Made by a program: the position numbers and the translations under genes
In this document: positions 32,064 through 41,919 of the stretch, in pieces
How the letters are laid out: each line of letters starts with the position of its first letter
Numbering within the stretch: the stretch's first letter is position 1
The notes under the pieces: model-generated
Told to the model about the DNA's origin: nothing
Databases searched by the model: none
Seen by the model: the letters and a program-made list of their open reading frames with translations, nothing else
Assembly (NCBI GenBank): GCA_009784725.1
Contig: WQXS01000016.1
Span: 1 to 43,707 of the forward strand
Source: Oscillospiraceae bacterium
GTDB lineage: Bacteria > Bacillota > Clostridia > Oscillospirales > Oscillospiraceae
Direction of reading: 5' to 3'
DNA length: 43,707 nt

Positions 32064-33059
32064 TTACAGTCCGGCGGCTTCGAGGCCGGCTTTTATTGCG
32101 GGCATTTCGATGTCGAAGGAGGCTTTTTGTGCTGCCCACATTACTGCGCCTGCGACGGGCGGGGCGTCCAGTGTTATGTATTCCACGCTGCGTCCATTTA
32201 AAGCGTCGTCTACTCTCATTCTGATAAAGTCTTGCAGCAGTTTTACTTTTTGCTTCACGAAGACGGAGCCTGCAAGTGTGACATATGCAGTTTGGTCTGC
32301 GGGGAAATCGAAATCCATCAATAAGCGTGCAATTGCTCCGGCGTATTGCTCTGCCGAAGCCTCAAGAATTCCTATTGCGACAGCATCACCGAGTGCGGCA
32401 GCGTTAAATGCGATGCTGTTGATTGATACCGAGTCTATTTCGTCGCTGTAAAACTTTTCGTTGAGAACCTCGAGATAATCCTCGCGGCGTGTGATTTCGA
32501 ACAGGTCATACACCATTTCTTTCATAATGGTCGGGCGCCCGAGCTTATATATCTCATTATAAACAGAGCAAATCGCTCTGTGCCCGTACCAATAGCCGCC
32601 GCCGAGGTCGTCGGTAAAGTTTCCAAGACCGCAGGTCTCGACCGTTACACCGCTGTTGTCGATTGCGGCAAGCTTAAATCCGGTGCCGTTAATCGCACAT
32701 ACACCTACGCACTTCGGACAGCCTGCGGCAACACCGAGAACCGCATCGTTACATACAATATAATCCTTAAACCCGATTTTGCCGATCATACCGGAAATCA
32801 GTTCAAACTGAGCATTTGTATCAACTCCGGCAACCCCTAATACCGCATGTTTAATATCATCAAGTGTTGCACCCGCTTCCTTGACAGCACGGGGCAGAAG
32901 CTCACCGAGCCGCTCTTCAAGCTCAGCGTATGAACCCTTCATCACTTCATGATTAAGCGGCCCGTACGTTGTTGTACTGACACAATTTCCGTTTTCATTA
33001 AAAAGCGCAATATGGCTTTTTGTTGCTCCGCCGTCAAGGCCAAGAATTAATTTACTCAT
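32064..33059 (-). CDS. N-acetylglucosamine kinase-like / BadF-BcrA ATPase family protein
   Basis: A 331-residue protein of the ASKHA fold: phosphate-1 motif ILGLDGGATKSHIALF at the start, GVAGVDTNAQFELI, the adenosine-side CAINGTGFKLAA and GLGNFTDDLGGGYWYG, then GSVFVKQKVKLLQDF near the end. Bacterial members phosphorylate N-acetylglucosamine or related amino sugars (NAGK type); the BadF/BcrA branch activates dehydratases but uses a [4Fe-4S] Cys pair that is not evident here. GAGG is 8 bases before the ATG. It is the last gene of the glycoside cluster, so a sugar-kinase role after glycoside cleavage is reasonable. Confidence 0.83.
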   Translation of the reverse strand: MSKLILGLDGGATKSHIALFNENGNCVSTTTYGPLNHEVMKGSYAELEERLGELLPRAVKEAGATLDDIKHAVLGVAGVDTNAQFELISGMIGKIGFKDYIVCNDAVLGVAAGCPKCVGVCAINGTGFKLAAIDNSGVTVETCGLGNFTDDLGGGYWYGHRAICSVYNEIYKLGRPTIMKEMVYDLFEITRREDYLEVLNEKFYSDEIDSVSINSIAFNAAALGDAVAIGILEASAEQYAGAIARLLMDFDFPADQTAYVTLAGSVFVKQKVKLLQDFIRMRVDDALNGRSVEYITLDAPPVAGAVMWAAQKASFDIEMPAIKAGLEAAGL

Positions 33060-33107
33060 TTAAAAAACCTCGGTTAAAAATAATAATATTTGCAAAGCGA
33101 ATGATTC

Positions 33108-34385
33108 TTACCTAAAGAAATTAGGCACATATTCCTTGTTCGCTGTTAGCATTTCCTCGAGCATCGGTACTGCTTTTGCCACATCGCCTACAAGCGGATG
33201 TACCATAAGAGCGGCGAGCGCAACGTCTCTGTCACCTTCCATAGCGGCACGGACTGCAAGCTTTTCGTATGCTTTAACTGCCCTCATCAAACCGGAGACA
33301 TACTCATTATACACACTTACGCCTTGCGGTTCAATGCCATTTCTTCCCAAACGGCATAAAATTTCTACAACATCATCATCATCCATAAAAGGAACCGCTC
33401 CGTTATTCCTTGCGGCAACAACATGCAAGTCCTTTTTATCGCATACAATAGACTCTGCCGCAGATACTGCAGCCGTAGCGTATAATGCTCCTCCCCGCTG
33501 AGCAAGCTCCGGCGGTTTTTCTTTTAAATCGGGGTTTGAATAGCTTTCGCGAAGCTTGCCTTCGATTTCGATGCAAATTTCACCGCGGCATTTCTCGGCA
33601 TCAAGGCATTTTTTGACTTGCTCGCTTCTTGCATAATAATAATTCAGGTATGAAGACGGGACATACGGCACAGCTCTCATCATTGCAGGGTCAATGCTTG
33701 CAACAGGATTATTTTTCATTGCAGTATCGGCCTTTCCCGCAAGAGTTGAAACGAGATTTTCTGTTTGCCCGTGCAAAGTCACGCTTGTAATCCAGCTCAG
33801 GTGATTAAGACCGATATATTCATAATCGAAATCATATGTGTCGAGCACATCGGCAATGCCTTTTACCATATTAATCGCACAGTTGCAAAGCCCTACAATG
33901 TTTGTGTCCGTGAGATTGATTACAGCCTCGGCGATTATGCCCGACGGGTTTGAAAAGTTAATAAGCCATGCATTATCGGCAGAAAGGCGTTTTATATCGG
34001 AAACCATGTCCATAATTACCGGTACTGTCCGCATTGCCTGCATAAATCCGCCGGCTCCCGTTGTTTCCTGACCAAGCAGCCCGTATTTAAGCGGGATTTT
34101 TTCGTCGCGAATTCTGCCTTCCATGCCTCCGGGACGGATTTGCGCAAATATAAACGACGCACCGTCAAGCGCAAGGCTTCTGTCTGTTGTAAGAATCACT
34201 TCACCCTTAAAGCCGCCTTTTTCAAGCTGTCTTTTTGCAAGACCTCCGACTAAATCAAGACTTGACTGATTAATGTCCATTAAAACAATTTTATCAAACT
34301 GCAGATTATTGTTTCTTTCGATAAACCCTTCAATCAGTTCCGGTGTGTAGGTACTTCCCGCACCTATTATTGCTGCTTTTGACAT
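33108..34385 (-). CDS. GH4 family glycosidase (6-phospho-beta-glucosidase type)
   Basis: A 425-residue NAD- and metal-dependent glycosidase: IIGAGSTYTPELIEGF (NAD loop), FIFAQIRPGGMEGR, GQETTGAGGF, NFSNPSGIIAEAV, metal-ligand Cys in GLCNCAINM (Cys 167/169) and His 195 in GLNHLSW. Motifs and length fit the 6-phospho-beta-glucosidase branch. No PTS gene is visible, so the phosphorylated substrate would have to come from the kinase or a distant PTS. It starts three bases after the MFS gene's end, with GGAGGG inside that gene's tail, so the two are coupled. A GH4 enzyme acting on a non-phosphorylated glycoside is also possible. Confidence 0.88.
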   Translation of the reverse strand: MSKAAIIGAGSTYTPELIEGFIERNNNLQFDKIVLMDINQSSLDLVGGLAKRQLEKGGFKGEVILTTDRSLALDGASFIFAQIRPGGMEGRIRDEKIPLKYGLLGQETTGAGGFMQAMRTVPVIMDMVSDIKRLSADNAWLINFSNPSGIIAEAVINLTDTNIVGLCNCAINMVKGIADVLDTYDFDYEYIGLNHLSWITSVTLHGQTENLVSTLAGKADTAMKNNPVASIDPAMMRAVPYVPSSYLNYYYARSEQVKKCLDAEKCRGEICIEIEGKLRESYSNPDLKEKPPELAQRGGALYATAAVSAAESIVCDKKDLHVVAARNNGAVPFMDDDDVVEILCRLGRNGIEPQGVSVYNEYVSGLMRAVKAYEKLAVRAAMEGDRDVALAALMVHPLVGDVAKAVPMLEEMLTANKEYVPNFFR

Positions 34386-34388
34386 TTG

Positions 34389-35582
34389 TTAGCCCTCCTG
34401 TTTTTCTGTTAACTCTTTATTTTTATCAACTGTTCTGTTTAATAGCTCGGTCATGAGCAGTAGCAATAAAGCAAAACCGAGTATGAAATACGGATATAAG
34501 CCGATTCCGGTAAATTCTGCTATGAGCCCGAGTAGCGGCGGCATAAATGTTGAACCCGTATATGCACCTGCCATTTGCACTCCTATTATAGCACGTGAAT
34601 TTTCAGCTCCGAAATTGCTCGGTGTTGAATGTATTATCGACGGGTAAACCGTTGCACAGCCGAGTCCGAGTACGACAAGCCCGATGAGGCTCAGCTCATT
34701 TACGCCGACAGGCAGCATTATCATGATTATACCTGTTATCATTATAGCAACACTGCTTCGTATCATGTTTCTGTCGCCAACCTTATCGGCGATGAAACCT
34801 CCGAAAAACCTGCCGCCCATCATTCCCCAAAAGAACAACGCACCGTATCCTGCCGCTGTTTCTTCGGGTATTCCTCTTTGCATTACAAGATAACTTACAG
34901 CCCAAAGCATAGTTGATGCCTCGGCGGCACAGTATGCGAAAAATGCGGGTAATATAAGCTTAACGCCTCTGATACGAAGAATCTGAGGAAGTGACATTGC
35001 TTTTCCTCTTTCTTCGACGGGCGGGATTCCGCCTTTGTGCTTTCTCCACAGCGGCAGGCTGATAAACAGCATCGCTGCAATTCCGACTTGTATCATTGAT
35101 ACCGTAAAATAACCCGTTTCCCAGCCGAGACTGTTTGTCAGGCTGTATCCCATTATATACGGGCTTATAACAGCTCCGACACCCCAGAATGAATGCAGCC
35201 AGCTCATATAACGGGAGCTGAAATGAAGCGCAACATAGTTATTAAGTGCGGCATCAATTGTTCCTGCAGCAAGCCCGTGCGGTATCGCCCAAAGGCAAAG
35301 CATCCAGAATGCGCTTGAATTTGAAAACCCGAACATTGACATAGCAAGGGCTAGAACACCGATTGCAGTTGTGAGCCCCGCTCCGAGCCGCCTTGTCACT
35401 CTGTCGGAAAGAAGGCTTGATATAATCGTCCCGCCTGCGAAAATCATTGTAATTATTCCGGCATATGAAAAACTTGTCTCAAGCTCGACATACATGACAG
35501 GCCAAGCAGAGCCGAGCAATGAATCGGGCAGCCCAAGCCCTATAAATGCAAGATATATAAGTGAAATTAATAGTGCAACCAT
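34389..35582 (-). CDS. MFS transporter (sugar or glycoside carrier)
   Basis: A 397-residue membrane protein with about twelve hydrophobic segments. IGLGLPDSLLGSAWPVMY at the start, the loop SDRVTRRLGAGL after helix 2 and GGFIADKVGDRN mid-protein are major facilitator signatures, similar to FucP/YihN-like MFS proteins. It lies between the GH2 and GH4 genes with gaps of 8 and 3 bases, so it most likely moves the oligosaccharide or monosaccharide used by these enzymes. GGGAG is about 12 bases before ATG 35582. The substrate cannot be read from sequence. Confidence 0.85.
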   Translation of the reverse strand: MVALLISLIYLAFIGLGLPDSLLGSAWPVMYVELETSFSYAGIITMIFAGGTIISSLLSDRVTRRLGAGLTTAIGVLALAMSMFGFSNSSAFWMLCLWAIPHGLAAGTIDAALNNYVALHFSSRYMSWLHSFWGVGAVISPYIMGYSLTNSLGWETGYFTVSMIQVGIAAMLFISLPLWRKHKGGIPPVEERGKAMSLPQILRIRGVKLILPAFFAYCAAEASTMLWAVSYLVMQRGIPEETAAGYGALFFWGMMGGRFFGGFIADKVGDRNMIRSSVAIMITGIIMIMLPVGVNELSLIGLVVLGLGCATVYPSIIHSTPSNFGAENSRAIIGVQMAGAYTGSTFMPPLLGLIAEFTGIGLYPYFILGFALLLLLMTELLNRTVDKNKELTEKQEG

Positions 35583-35590
35583 GTATTCGG

Positions 35591-38071
35591 TTATCTCCCT
35601 ATATTATAAACTGACCTTACTTTCAGGTTTTTCGGGTCTCCCCTTACCAGCTCGACGGTAACGCTGTCGCCGTTTATGTCGAAATAGTTATCGGACAGGA
35701 CAAAATCCTCGTCCTCAGAGTAGATTTCAACACTTTTTGCGTATGCCTGTGCTGAAACCGTTATTTCCTTACCGTTTCTTTTTACGCTGAGCTTCGGGTC
35801 AAGGAATGTATAGTGCTTCGGCATGCAAAAGAGGACTGTTCCTGCGGAAACCGGCTTTCCTGCGACTTCGAGTTCATAGCTGAAATAGTTTGAAAGCTCA
35901 CAGCAGTCGGAGAAGTCAAACTCCGGCAGCCACAAGGATGAAAGTGCGTTTACACTAACCTTCTCCTCACCGCTTTTTAGAATCTTTCCGGACGGGTCAC
36001 GAAGTGCCCACTTTACAACTCCCGATACTTTTTCCATTGTCTCGTTTGCAACGTTCAGCTGTGCCGCTTTTTTGATTGGCTCGGGCTGTGCAACGCAGAA
36101 CGGCCGCTCCGTCATTTCTCCGGTTTCATTACAGGATATCATTACTCTTGCAAAGAAACGTTTTGCGTAATAATGCAGTGCCTTCCAACGACGATAATAA
36201 TCTATTGAAGCCCAGGATGCAACAGGCCAGATATCATTAAGCTGCCAGTAAATTGCACCCATACAGCGTCCTCTGTTGCGGCGCCAGTGCTCTACGCCGT
36301 AACGTACAGCATCCGCCTGTAAAAGCTGTGATGCGTACAGCAGGTGGTCAAAATCATTCGGATAACGGTACATTGTTGAAAGATATCCGAGGATTTTCCC
36401 GTTTGCTCCCATGTTTCTCTGATGCATTTCCATAACACGTGAGAATATATTTCTGTCCTCGGGTTCTGTGAAAGATTCAACGGTTTTCAGGCATGGAAAA
36501 CTTTGGAAGCCAAACTCGGAAGCATATCTGAAATGATATTTACGATATTCGCTGAAGGGCTTAAAACCGTGCCAAACCTCCCAGTAATGGACATCTCCCC
36601 TGTTCGGGTCATTCGGGTTGTCAAAGCTTCCGCCGCTCGATGCGGAGGCGGGCCAGTAAAATGTCTGTGGGTCATGCTCCTGCAGTACCTGCGGGATTAT
36701 GTACTCAAACATTTTTATATAATCAGCTCTTTGCTTTAATGTTGCCTCATACCATCCATCAAAATGTGCCTGCTCAAGCTCGTTGTTTCCGCACCAAAGC
36801 CCGAGAGAAGCATGATGCCGGAGCCGCTTTATATTATCAACCATTTCCGCACGGATAGTTTCTTCAAATTCGGGTGTAAGCTCATAAACTGCACAGCAGA
36901 ACATAAAGTCCTGCCAGACAATGAGTCCGAGCTCGTCGCAGATATCATAGAAATCATTACCCGGATAATATCCGCCGCCCCAGATACGTATTGCGTTAAA
37001 GTTTGCTGCAACGCAGTCCTCAAGCAGTCCTCGCCTTTGCTCTGTTGTGATGCGTGAAAAAACATTGTCCTCGGGAATATAATCGGCACCCATTGCGAAT
37101 ATTTCAACACCGTTAACCGAATGGGCAAATGATTCACCCCATTTATCTTCGTTGCGGACAACAGTCATTGTACGAAGCCCTATTCTGCGTTCCCAGACAT
37201 CGAGTTCTTTTCCGCCACCCTTGAGTACAACTCTGACATTATATAAAGGCTGTGCTCCGTATCCTGCGGGCCACCAAAGCTCGGGGGTTTTAATAATAAC
37301 AGGGTCGCCCGTACCGCAGCATGTTGGAATACTGCCGCAGGAACCGTCTGTATTGCAATCTATTTTTGATGTAATCTTTTCGCCGTTCGGAGCTGTTACT
37401 TCAATTTCAATGCTGTCACATTCACCCGAACATTCAATGTAAAAATCAAGCTCTACTGCTCCGCTGTCCAAATGCTCCTGTGTGACATAAACGCTGTCGA
37501 GCCTTCCTGCACCTGTATAACCTATTGAAATATCACGCCAGATACCTGCATCGGGCAGTCTCGGACCCCAGTCCCATCCATACATACAGTGTGTTTTGCG
37601 GACCTGCGGGAAACCTCTCATTGCGTCGGGTGTTCCGTCCGTAAGAATCTCACTGTGCCGCTCGGCAGCATATCTTGTCGGAGAGGTGAATGTAAGCTTT
37701 AATTCATTCCCACTCTTCTTCACAATATCAGTAATATCAAACTCCCAGAGCCTATGCATATTGTCTGTATTTGCGATTTTGCTGCCGTTTAGCTCTATAT
37801 CGCAAATCGTATCAAGTCCCTGACATATAAGCAATATTTCATCGGTTTCATGCTCTTCAAGGTCGAAGCTGCGTTTAAATTCAAAATCATAATCCATCAG
37901 CTTTAGTGCTTCAAGCTCATTGTCACGCCAGTACGGGTCGGGCATTTTTCCCGCATCAAGCAGAGCCGAATAAACAGACCCGGGAACGGTTACGCTTAAT
38001 GTCTGCCCCTTAAATGGTGATTCCCCAAGAAAATCCAAAGCCCATGAGCCGTTTAACGATTGTTGTTTCAT
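35591..38071 (-). CDS. GH2 beta-mannosidase
   Basis: An 826-residue enzyme with the GH2 order: sugar-binding jelly-roll (LNGSWALDFLGE, VPGSVYSALLDAG), Ig-like domain, TIM barrel and C-terminal beta domains. The general acid/base is E431 in LWCGNNELEQ and the nucleophile is E519 in YASEFGFQSFP. MYGWDWGPRLPD, NAIRIWGGGYYPG and GAIYWQLNDIWP are beta-mannosidase hallmarks. There is no signal peptide, so it acts in the cytoplasm on imported manno-oligosaccharides. Its ATG overlaps the MATE gene stop (TAATG), with GGAGG inside the MATE gene's end. Confidence 0.93.
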   Translation of the reverse strand: MKQQSLNGSWALDFLGESPFKGQTLSVTVPGSVYSALLDAGKMPDPYWRDNELEALKLMDYDFEFKRSFDLEEHETDEILLICQGLDTICDIELNGSKIANTDNMHRLWEFDITDIVKKSGNELKLTFTSPTRYAAERHSEILTDGTPDAMRGFPQVRKTHCMYGWDWGPRLPDAGIWRDISIGYTGAGRLDSVYVTQEHLDSGAVELDFYIECSGECDSIEIEVTAPNGEKITSKIDCNTDGSCGSIPTCCGTGDPVIIKTPELWWPAGYGAQPLYNVRVVLKGGGKELDVWERRIGLRTMTVVRNEDKWGESFAHSVNGVEIFAMGADYIPEDNVFSRITTEQRRGLLEDCVAANFNAIRIWGGGYYPGNDFYDICDELGLIVWQDFMFCCAVYELTPEFEETIRAEMVDNIKRLRHHASLGLWCGNNELEQAHFDGWYEATLKQRADYIKMFEYIIPQVLQEHDPQTFYWPASASSGGSFDNPNDPNRGDVHYWEVWHGFKPFSEYRKYHFRYASEFGFQSFPCLKTVESFTEPEDRNIFSRVMEMHQRNMGANGKILGYLSTMYRYPNDFDHLLYASQLLQADAVRYGVEHWRRNRGRCMGAIYWQLNDIWPVASWASIDYYRRWKALHYYAKRFFARVMISCNETGEMTERPFCVAQPEPIKKAAQLNVANETMEKVSGVVKWALRDPSGKILKSGEEKVSVNALSSLWLPEFDFSDCCELSNYFSYELEVAGKPVSAGTVLFCMPKHYTFLDPKLSVKRNGKEITVSAQAYAKSVEIYSEDEDFVLSDNYFDINGDSVTVELVRGDPKNLKVRSVYNIGR

Positions 38072-39420
38072 TATGATTCCTCCTGTAAGTTTTGTTTTTT
38101 GACACGCCGGAAGACGATGAAGTATGAAATTACGAGCAGTAATGTTGCGAAGGGCCAGCCTATCGGGTCGGACATCAGTACGCCCCAGTCGCCGATAAGA
38201 CGGGTCATTACGATAGCTGAGAATATTCTAAGGGCAAGCTCTATAAAACCGGATATCATCGGTAAAAACGCATTTCCTAGCCCCTGCAGTGCCGCACGGT
38301 AGAGGAACAGCAGGTATAAAAACGGCAGTCCCCATGACATTAGATTTAGCTGCCTTACACCGACATCCAAAACTGCGCTTACCTGCTCGGGGTCGCCTTC
38401 AATGAGCAGGCTGAGTATTTGCCGTCCGAACGGCAGAGATATTGCCATTATAACCGCTGCTGCGCCGATTACAAGCTTTAATCCGTCTTTTAAGCCTTGT
38501 TTTACCCTGTCAAATTGTTTTGCACCGAAATTTTGGGCTACAAATGTTGTGACTGCCGCCTCAATTGCACCTCCTGCAATCATCAGCAGGCTATACATAC
38601 GTTTTGCAGCTGCAACGCCTGCAACAAATTCTGTTCCGAACTCATTAACATAGCGTTGAACAATCAACGCGCCGACTTCGATAATTGCATTACGGAAGCC
38701 GAGCGGCAGAGCAAGACGCAGTAAAGGTCTTATGTATTTTCTGTCAAGCTTATACCCGCAGCCCTTAAATAAACCTGTTTTTATTATTGCCCGGATGCAA
38801 AGTATCATTGCTGCGGCTTGAGCAATTAATGATGCTGCAGCTACTCCGGCAATACCGAAGGGCATAATAAGAATTAAATCAAAGGCAATATTTACGATAG
38901 TTGCTACTATCATACCATATAAAGGTGTTTTACTGTCACCTAGTGAAAACAATGTCATTGCAAGCAGGTTATATCCGAATGTAAGCGGCATTCCTGCCCA
39001 TAGCCAGGTCAAATATGTGACAGACCCGTCTATAAGTTCTGATGGGGTTCGCATGAGCTCCATTAGCGGGCGATTGACCGCAAGACAGCCTGCACCTATT
39101 GCAACTGCAAGCATTGCTGCTAAGTACATAGCGGTGACAAACACCTTGCGAAGACCTTCGGAGTCTTTTGCACCGAAGCGTTGTGCAATAAGAGCACCAA
39201 ACCCCTGGTTAATTCCAAGCACTGCACTGAAGATAAGCCAGTGCGGACCCATGGTTGCACCAATTGAAGCAAATGCGTTAACTCCGAGCAAACGCCCTAT
39301 AATCGCACTGTCCACAATTGTAAGAAACATTTGCAGCGCATTTGTTATAAGCAGCGGTATTGAAAACCTTACCATCAGACGGATGGGTATTCCCTCCGTC
39401 ATATCCTTAATATTTGACAT
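38071..39420 (-). CDS. MATE family efflux transporter
   Basis: A 449-residue membrane protein with about twelve segments. MVRFSIPLLITNALQMFLTI at the start, DSAIIGRLLGVNAFASIG, INQGFGALIAQRFGAKD and FVAQNFGAKQFDRVKQG are typical MATE repeats. MATE proteins export drugs or metabolites with Na+ or H+. It is overlapped by one base at both ends (GH3 stop upstream, GH2 start downstream), so it belongs to the glycoside operon. A role in exporting a toxic aglycone released by the glycosidases is a tempting inference without direct support. Confidence 0.9.
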   Translation of the reverse strand: MSNIKDMTEGIPIRLMVRFSIPLLITNALQMFLTIVDSAIIGRLLGVNAFASIGATMGPHWLIFSAVLGINQGFGALIAQRFGAKDSEGLRKVFVTAMYLAAMLAVAIGAGCLAVNRPLMELMRTPSELIDGSVTYLTWLWAGMPLTFGYNLLAMTLFSLGDSKTPLYGMIVATIVNIAFDLILIMPFGIAGVAAASLIAQAAAMILCIRAIIKTGLFKGCGYKLDRKYIRPLLRLALPLGFRNAIIEVGALIVQRYVNEFGTEFVAGVAAAKRMYSLLMIAGGAIEAAVTTFVAQNFGAKQFDRVKQGLKDGLKLVIGAAAVIMAISLPFGRQILSLLIEGDPEQVSAVLDVGVRQLNLMSWGLPFLYLLFLYRAALQGLGNAFLPMISGFIELALRIFSAIVMTRLIGDWGVLMSDPIGWPFATLLLVISYFIVFRRVKKQNLQEES

Positions 39421-41738
39421 TATTTATTTAACTTCTCATCTATTATATTTTTTACATCCTCAAGAGACATCCCCGGGAGAAGTCCCATCAAGCGCACCTG
39501 TCTCGGAACCATTTCGGGAATTGCTTTATAGTGCATATATTCGGGAGTCCCCGGGTCGGGAGGCTCCTTAAACCTTGAAAGCAGCGGACTTTTGTCTGCC
39601 ATTTCCATATAAAACGTCTCGCCGTTTTTCATCCGTATTATATCACGGACTGTTGTATTTTCATCTGCTTTAAATGGTATTTCTATTGTTGATTCGACAG
39701 TTACCTCGGCCGAGAGTGCTATATTTGTGCAGGAGCGCCCGATTATTACCTCATAAACAGCTGATAATACATGCCAGTCGTTTATTTCGGTATTAAAATA
39801 TGCAAACGCACTTTTATCAAGCTTAAAGGATATTGTTTTTGTCTCTCCCGGTGTGAGTGAAACCTTTGCAAACCCTTTTAACTCCTTGTTTGCGCGGATG
39901 AGCCTGTCGTCTTTTTCTTTTTGAGCGGTATACAGCTGGACTATTTCCTTACCTTCAATACTTCCCGTGTTTTTTATATCAACGCTTACGCTCAGTGTAT
40001 CTGTGTCCTTGATTGATACAGAGCTGAGACGCAGATTTGAATATTCGAAAGCAGTGTAGCTGAGCCCGTGACCGAACGGGAATAGAGTCTCCATTTCTTT
40101 GGTATCATAATAGCGGTAGCCTACAAAGATTCCCTCGCGGTATTCGGTCAAATCACGCTCTCCTAAATAGTAAAGATATGAAGGATTGTCACTTAATTTT
40201 TTCGGAAATGACTCGGCAAGCTTTCCGCATGGATTGGAAACCCCGAACAGAATATCAACAACTGCTCCGCCTCCTGCCTGACCTCCGAGATATGCTTCAA
40301 TAATGCCCTTAACTTTATTAGCCCAGGGCATTTCTACCGGTGAGCCGTTATGTAAAACTACTACAGTGTTGGGGTTTGCCGCAGAAACGGCTTCAATCAA
40401 CATGTTTTGACCGCCGGGCATGTGCATATGTGTTCTGTCATATCCCTCGGATTCGTATGCAGGCGGAAGACCTGCGAATATTACACAGACATCGGCGGTT
40501 TTTGCGGCGGAAACAGCCTCATCTTCAAGCACTCTGTCCGGTTCGTCGCAATCACTTGCATTATAACCCTTGCAGAATGTGATGCCGCAGTAGGCTTCAG
40601 CTGCATCAAGCGCCGATGTTATTTTTATCGGGTTGACCCGAGAGCTTCCCGCTCCTTGGTATCTCGGGGTTTCTGCAAACTCGCCTATAAATACTATACT
40701 TTTATCCTTTCCTAACGGCAGGATATTATTTTCATTCTTTAAAAGCACAATGGACTCTGCGGCAACCTTACGTGCCAGTTTATTGTGCTCTTCCTTGTCA
40801 AAGGATTTTACTTCTTTTATATTTTGACCGGGAGCATTTGAAGCAGCATTGGACCTGTCACTGTGGGCATCCGGATGTACACGGATAATAAGCTTTAATA
40901 AGCGCTCCACTGCAAGGTCAAGTACTTCTTCTTTCAGTTTACCCGAACGCACTGCATCGACGATATATGCATCGTTTGACGGCTCTGCAACACCCGGCAT
41001 TTCGAGCTCAAGACCTGCTGCGAGACCTTTGACACGGTCGTTAACAGCACCCCAGTCACTTACGACAATACCGTCAAAACCCCACTGATCACGAAGTATT
41101 TCCGTCAGTAAACGATAGCTTTCCGATGCGTACTCGCCGTTTACTCTGTTATAGGAACACATTACCGTTGCAGGCTGTGCCTCCTCTACGGCTTTTTTAA
41201 ATGCGGGCAGATATATTTCACGAAGAGTACGCTCGTCAATGCGGGAATCGCTTGACCAGCGGCGTGTTTCCTGATTGTTTGCAGCAAAGTGTTTTAAGCT
41301 TGTGCCTACCCCCTTTGCTTCTGCTCCTTTAATAAACGCTGTTGCCATTTCACCTGCAAGATACGGGTCTTCGGAAAAATACTCAAAATTGCGCCCGCAG
41401 AGCGGTGAGCGTTTAATGTTGACACCGGGACCGAGAATAATGCGGATTTCTTCTGTGAGTGCTTCTTCGGCGATAGCGGTGCCGATTTCAAACAGCAGCT
41501 CTGTATCAAATGAACATGCCGATAAGACAGCGGGAGGAAAGCATGTTGAAGGGACACTTGTTCTGTCTTTTGATGACGGTCCTGTATTCGTTTTTCGCAA
41601 GCCGTGCGGACCGTCGGTCATAAGGACGGAAGGTATACCGAGACGCTCTACGGGTTTGGTTTCCCAGTAGTTCATTCCCGAACACAACCCTGCTTTTTCT
41701 TCAAGAGTCATTTTAGAAATAATTTCTTTTATATTCAT
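39420..41738 (-). CDS. GH3 beta-glucosidase-like enzyme
   Basis: A 772-residue glycosidase. Residues 1-300: (beta/alpha) domain with MTDGPHGLRK, KHFAANNQETRRW and nucleophile D228 in GIVVSDWGAVND. ~330-530: alpha/beta sandwich (VLLKNENNILPLG). ~560-670: FnIII-like domain (KNTGSIEGKEIVQLY, LTPGETKTISF). A further ~90 residues end the protein. Cytoplasmic, with no signal peptide. ATG 41738 (MNIKEIISKMTLEEKAG) matches the family start; an upstream ATG at 41810 would add 24 unlike residues. It is the first gene of the run GH3-MATE-GH2-MFS-GH4-kinase. A palindrome 83-107 bases upstream may be its operator. Confidence 0.9.
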   Translation of the reverse strand: MNIKEIISKMTLEEKAGLCSGMNYWETKPVERLGIPSVLMTDGPHGLRKTNTGPSSKDRTSVPSTCFPPAVLSACSFDTELLFEIGTAIAEEALTEEIRIILGPGVNIKRSPLCGRNFEYFSEDPYLAGEMATAFIKGAEAKGVGTSLKHFAANNQETRRWSSDSRIDERTLREIYLPAFKKAVEEAQPATVMCSYNRVNGEYASESYRLLTEILRDQWGFDGIVVSDWGAVNDRVKGLAAGLELEMPGVAEPSNDAYIVDAVRSGKLKEEVLDLAVERLLKLIIRVHPDAHSDRSNAASNAPGQNIKEVKSFDKEEHNKLARKVAAESIVLLKNENNILPLGKDKSIVFIGEFAETPRYQGAGSSRVNPIKITSALDAAEAYCGITFCKGYNASDCDEPDRVLEDEAVSAAKTADVCVIFAGLPPAYESEGYDRTHMHMPGGQNMLIEAVSAANPNTVVVLHNGSPVEMPWANKVKGIIEAYLGGQAGGGAVVDILFGVSNPCGKLAESFPKKLSDNPSYLYYLGERDLTEYREGIFVGYRYYDTKEMETLFPFGHGLSYTAFEYSNLRLSSVSIKDTDTLSVSVDIKNTGSIEGKEIVQLYTAQKEKDDRLIRANKELKGFAKVSLTPGETKTISFKLDKSAFAYFNTEINDWHVLSAVYEVIIGRSCTNIALSAEVTVESTIEIPFKADENTTVRDIIRMKNGETFYMEMADKSPLLSRFKEPPDPGTPEYMHYKAIPEMVPRQVRLMGLLPGMSLEDVKNIIDEKLNK

Positions 41739-41820
41739 AAATATAACCGTCTCTTTCTGCCCGGACTCAATATAATACACGCTTTGAAACACGCTCTCAT
41801 ATAATATCATACGAAAGTAT

Positions 41821-41845
41821 TTTATTAAACAGTTAGTTTAATAAA
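41821..41845 (-). promoter_or_regulatory. Palindromic operator candidate of the GH3 operon
   Basis: TTTATTAAAC (41821-41830) and GTTTAATAAA (41836-41845) form a perfect 10-base inverted repeat with a five-base centre, in the gap between the GH3 gene and the solute-binding gene's terminator. On the minus strand a TATTAT box follows downstream. It could bind a LacI/GntR-type repressor; none is encoded in the window. Confidence 0.5.
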
Positions 41846-41869
41846 AGAACCATAAAAAACAATAAAAGA

Positions 41870-41892
41870 ACCGGCTGTATAAAACAGCCGGT
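41870..41892 (-). terminator. Terminator of the sugar-binding lipoprotein gene
   Basis: Minus-strand stem ACCGGCTGT/ACAGCCGGT (9 bp) with a five-base loop, then TCTTTTATTGTTTTTT. It separates the binding-protein gene from the GH3 operon. Confidence 0.88.
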
Positions 41893-41919
41893 CCTATTGC
41901 GGTTAAACTGTAGGTATGG

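Noticed and set aside
32064-33059. Benzoyl-CoA or hydroxyglutaryl-CoA dehydratase activator
   Set aside because: The Cys pair for a bridging [4Fe-4S] cluster is not evident, there are no dehydratase genes, and the neighbours are sugar enzymes.
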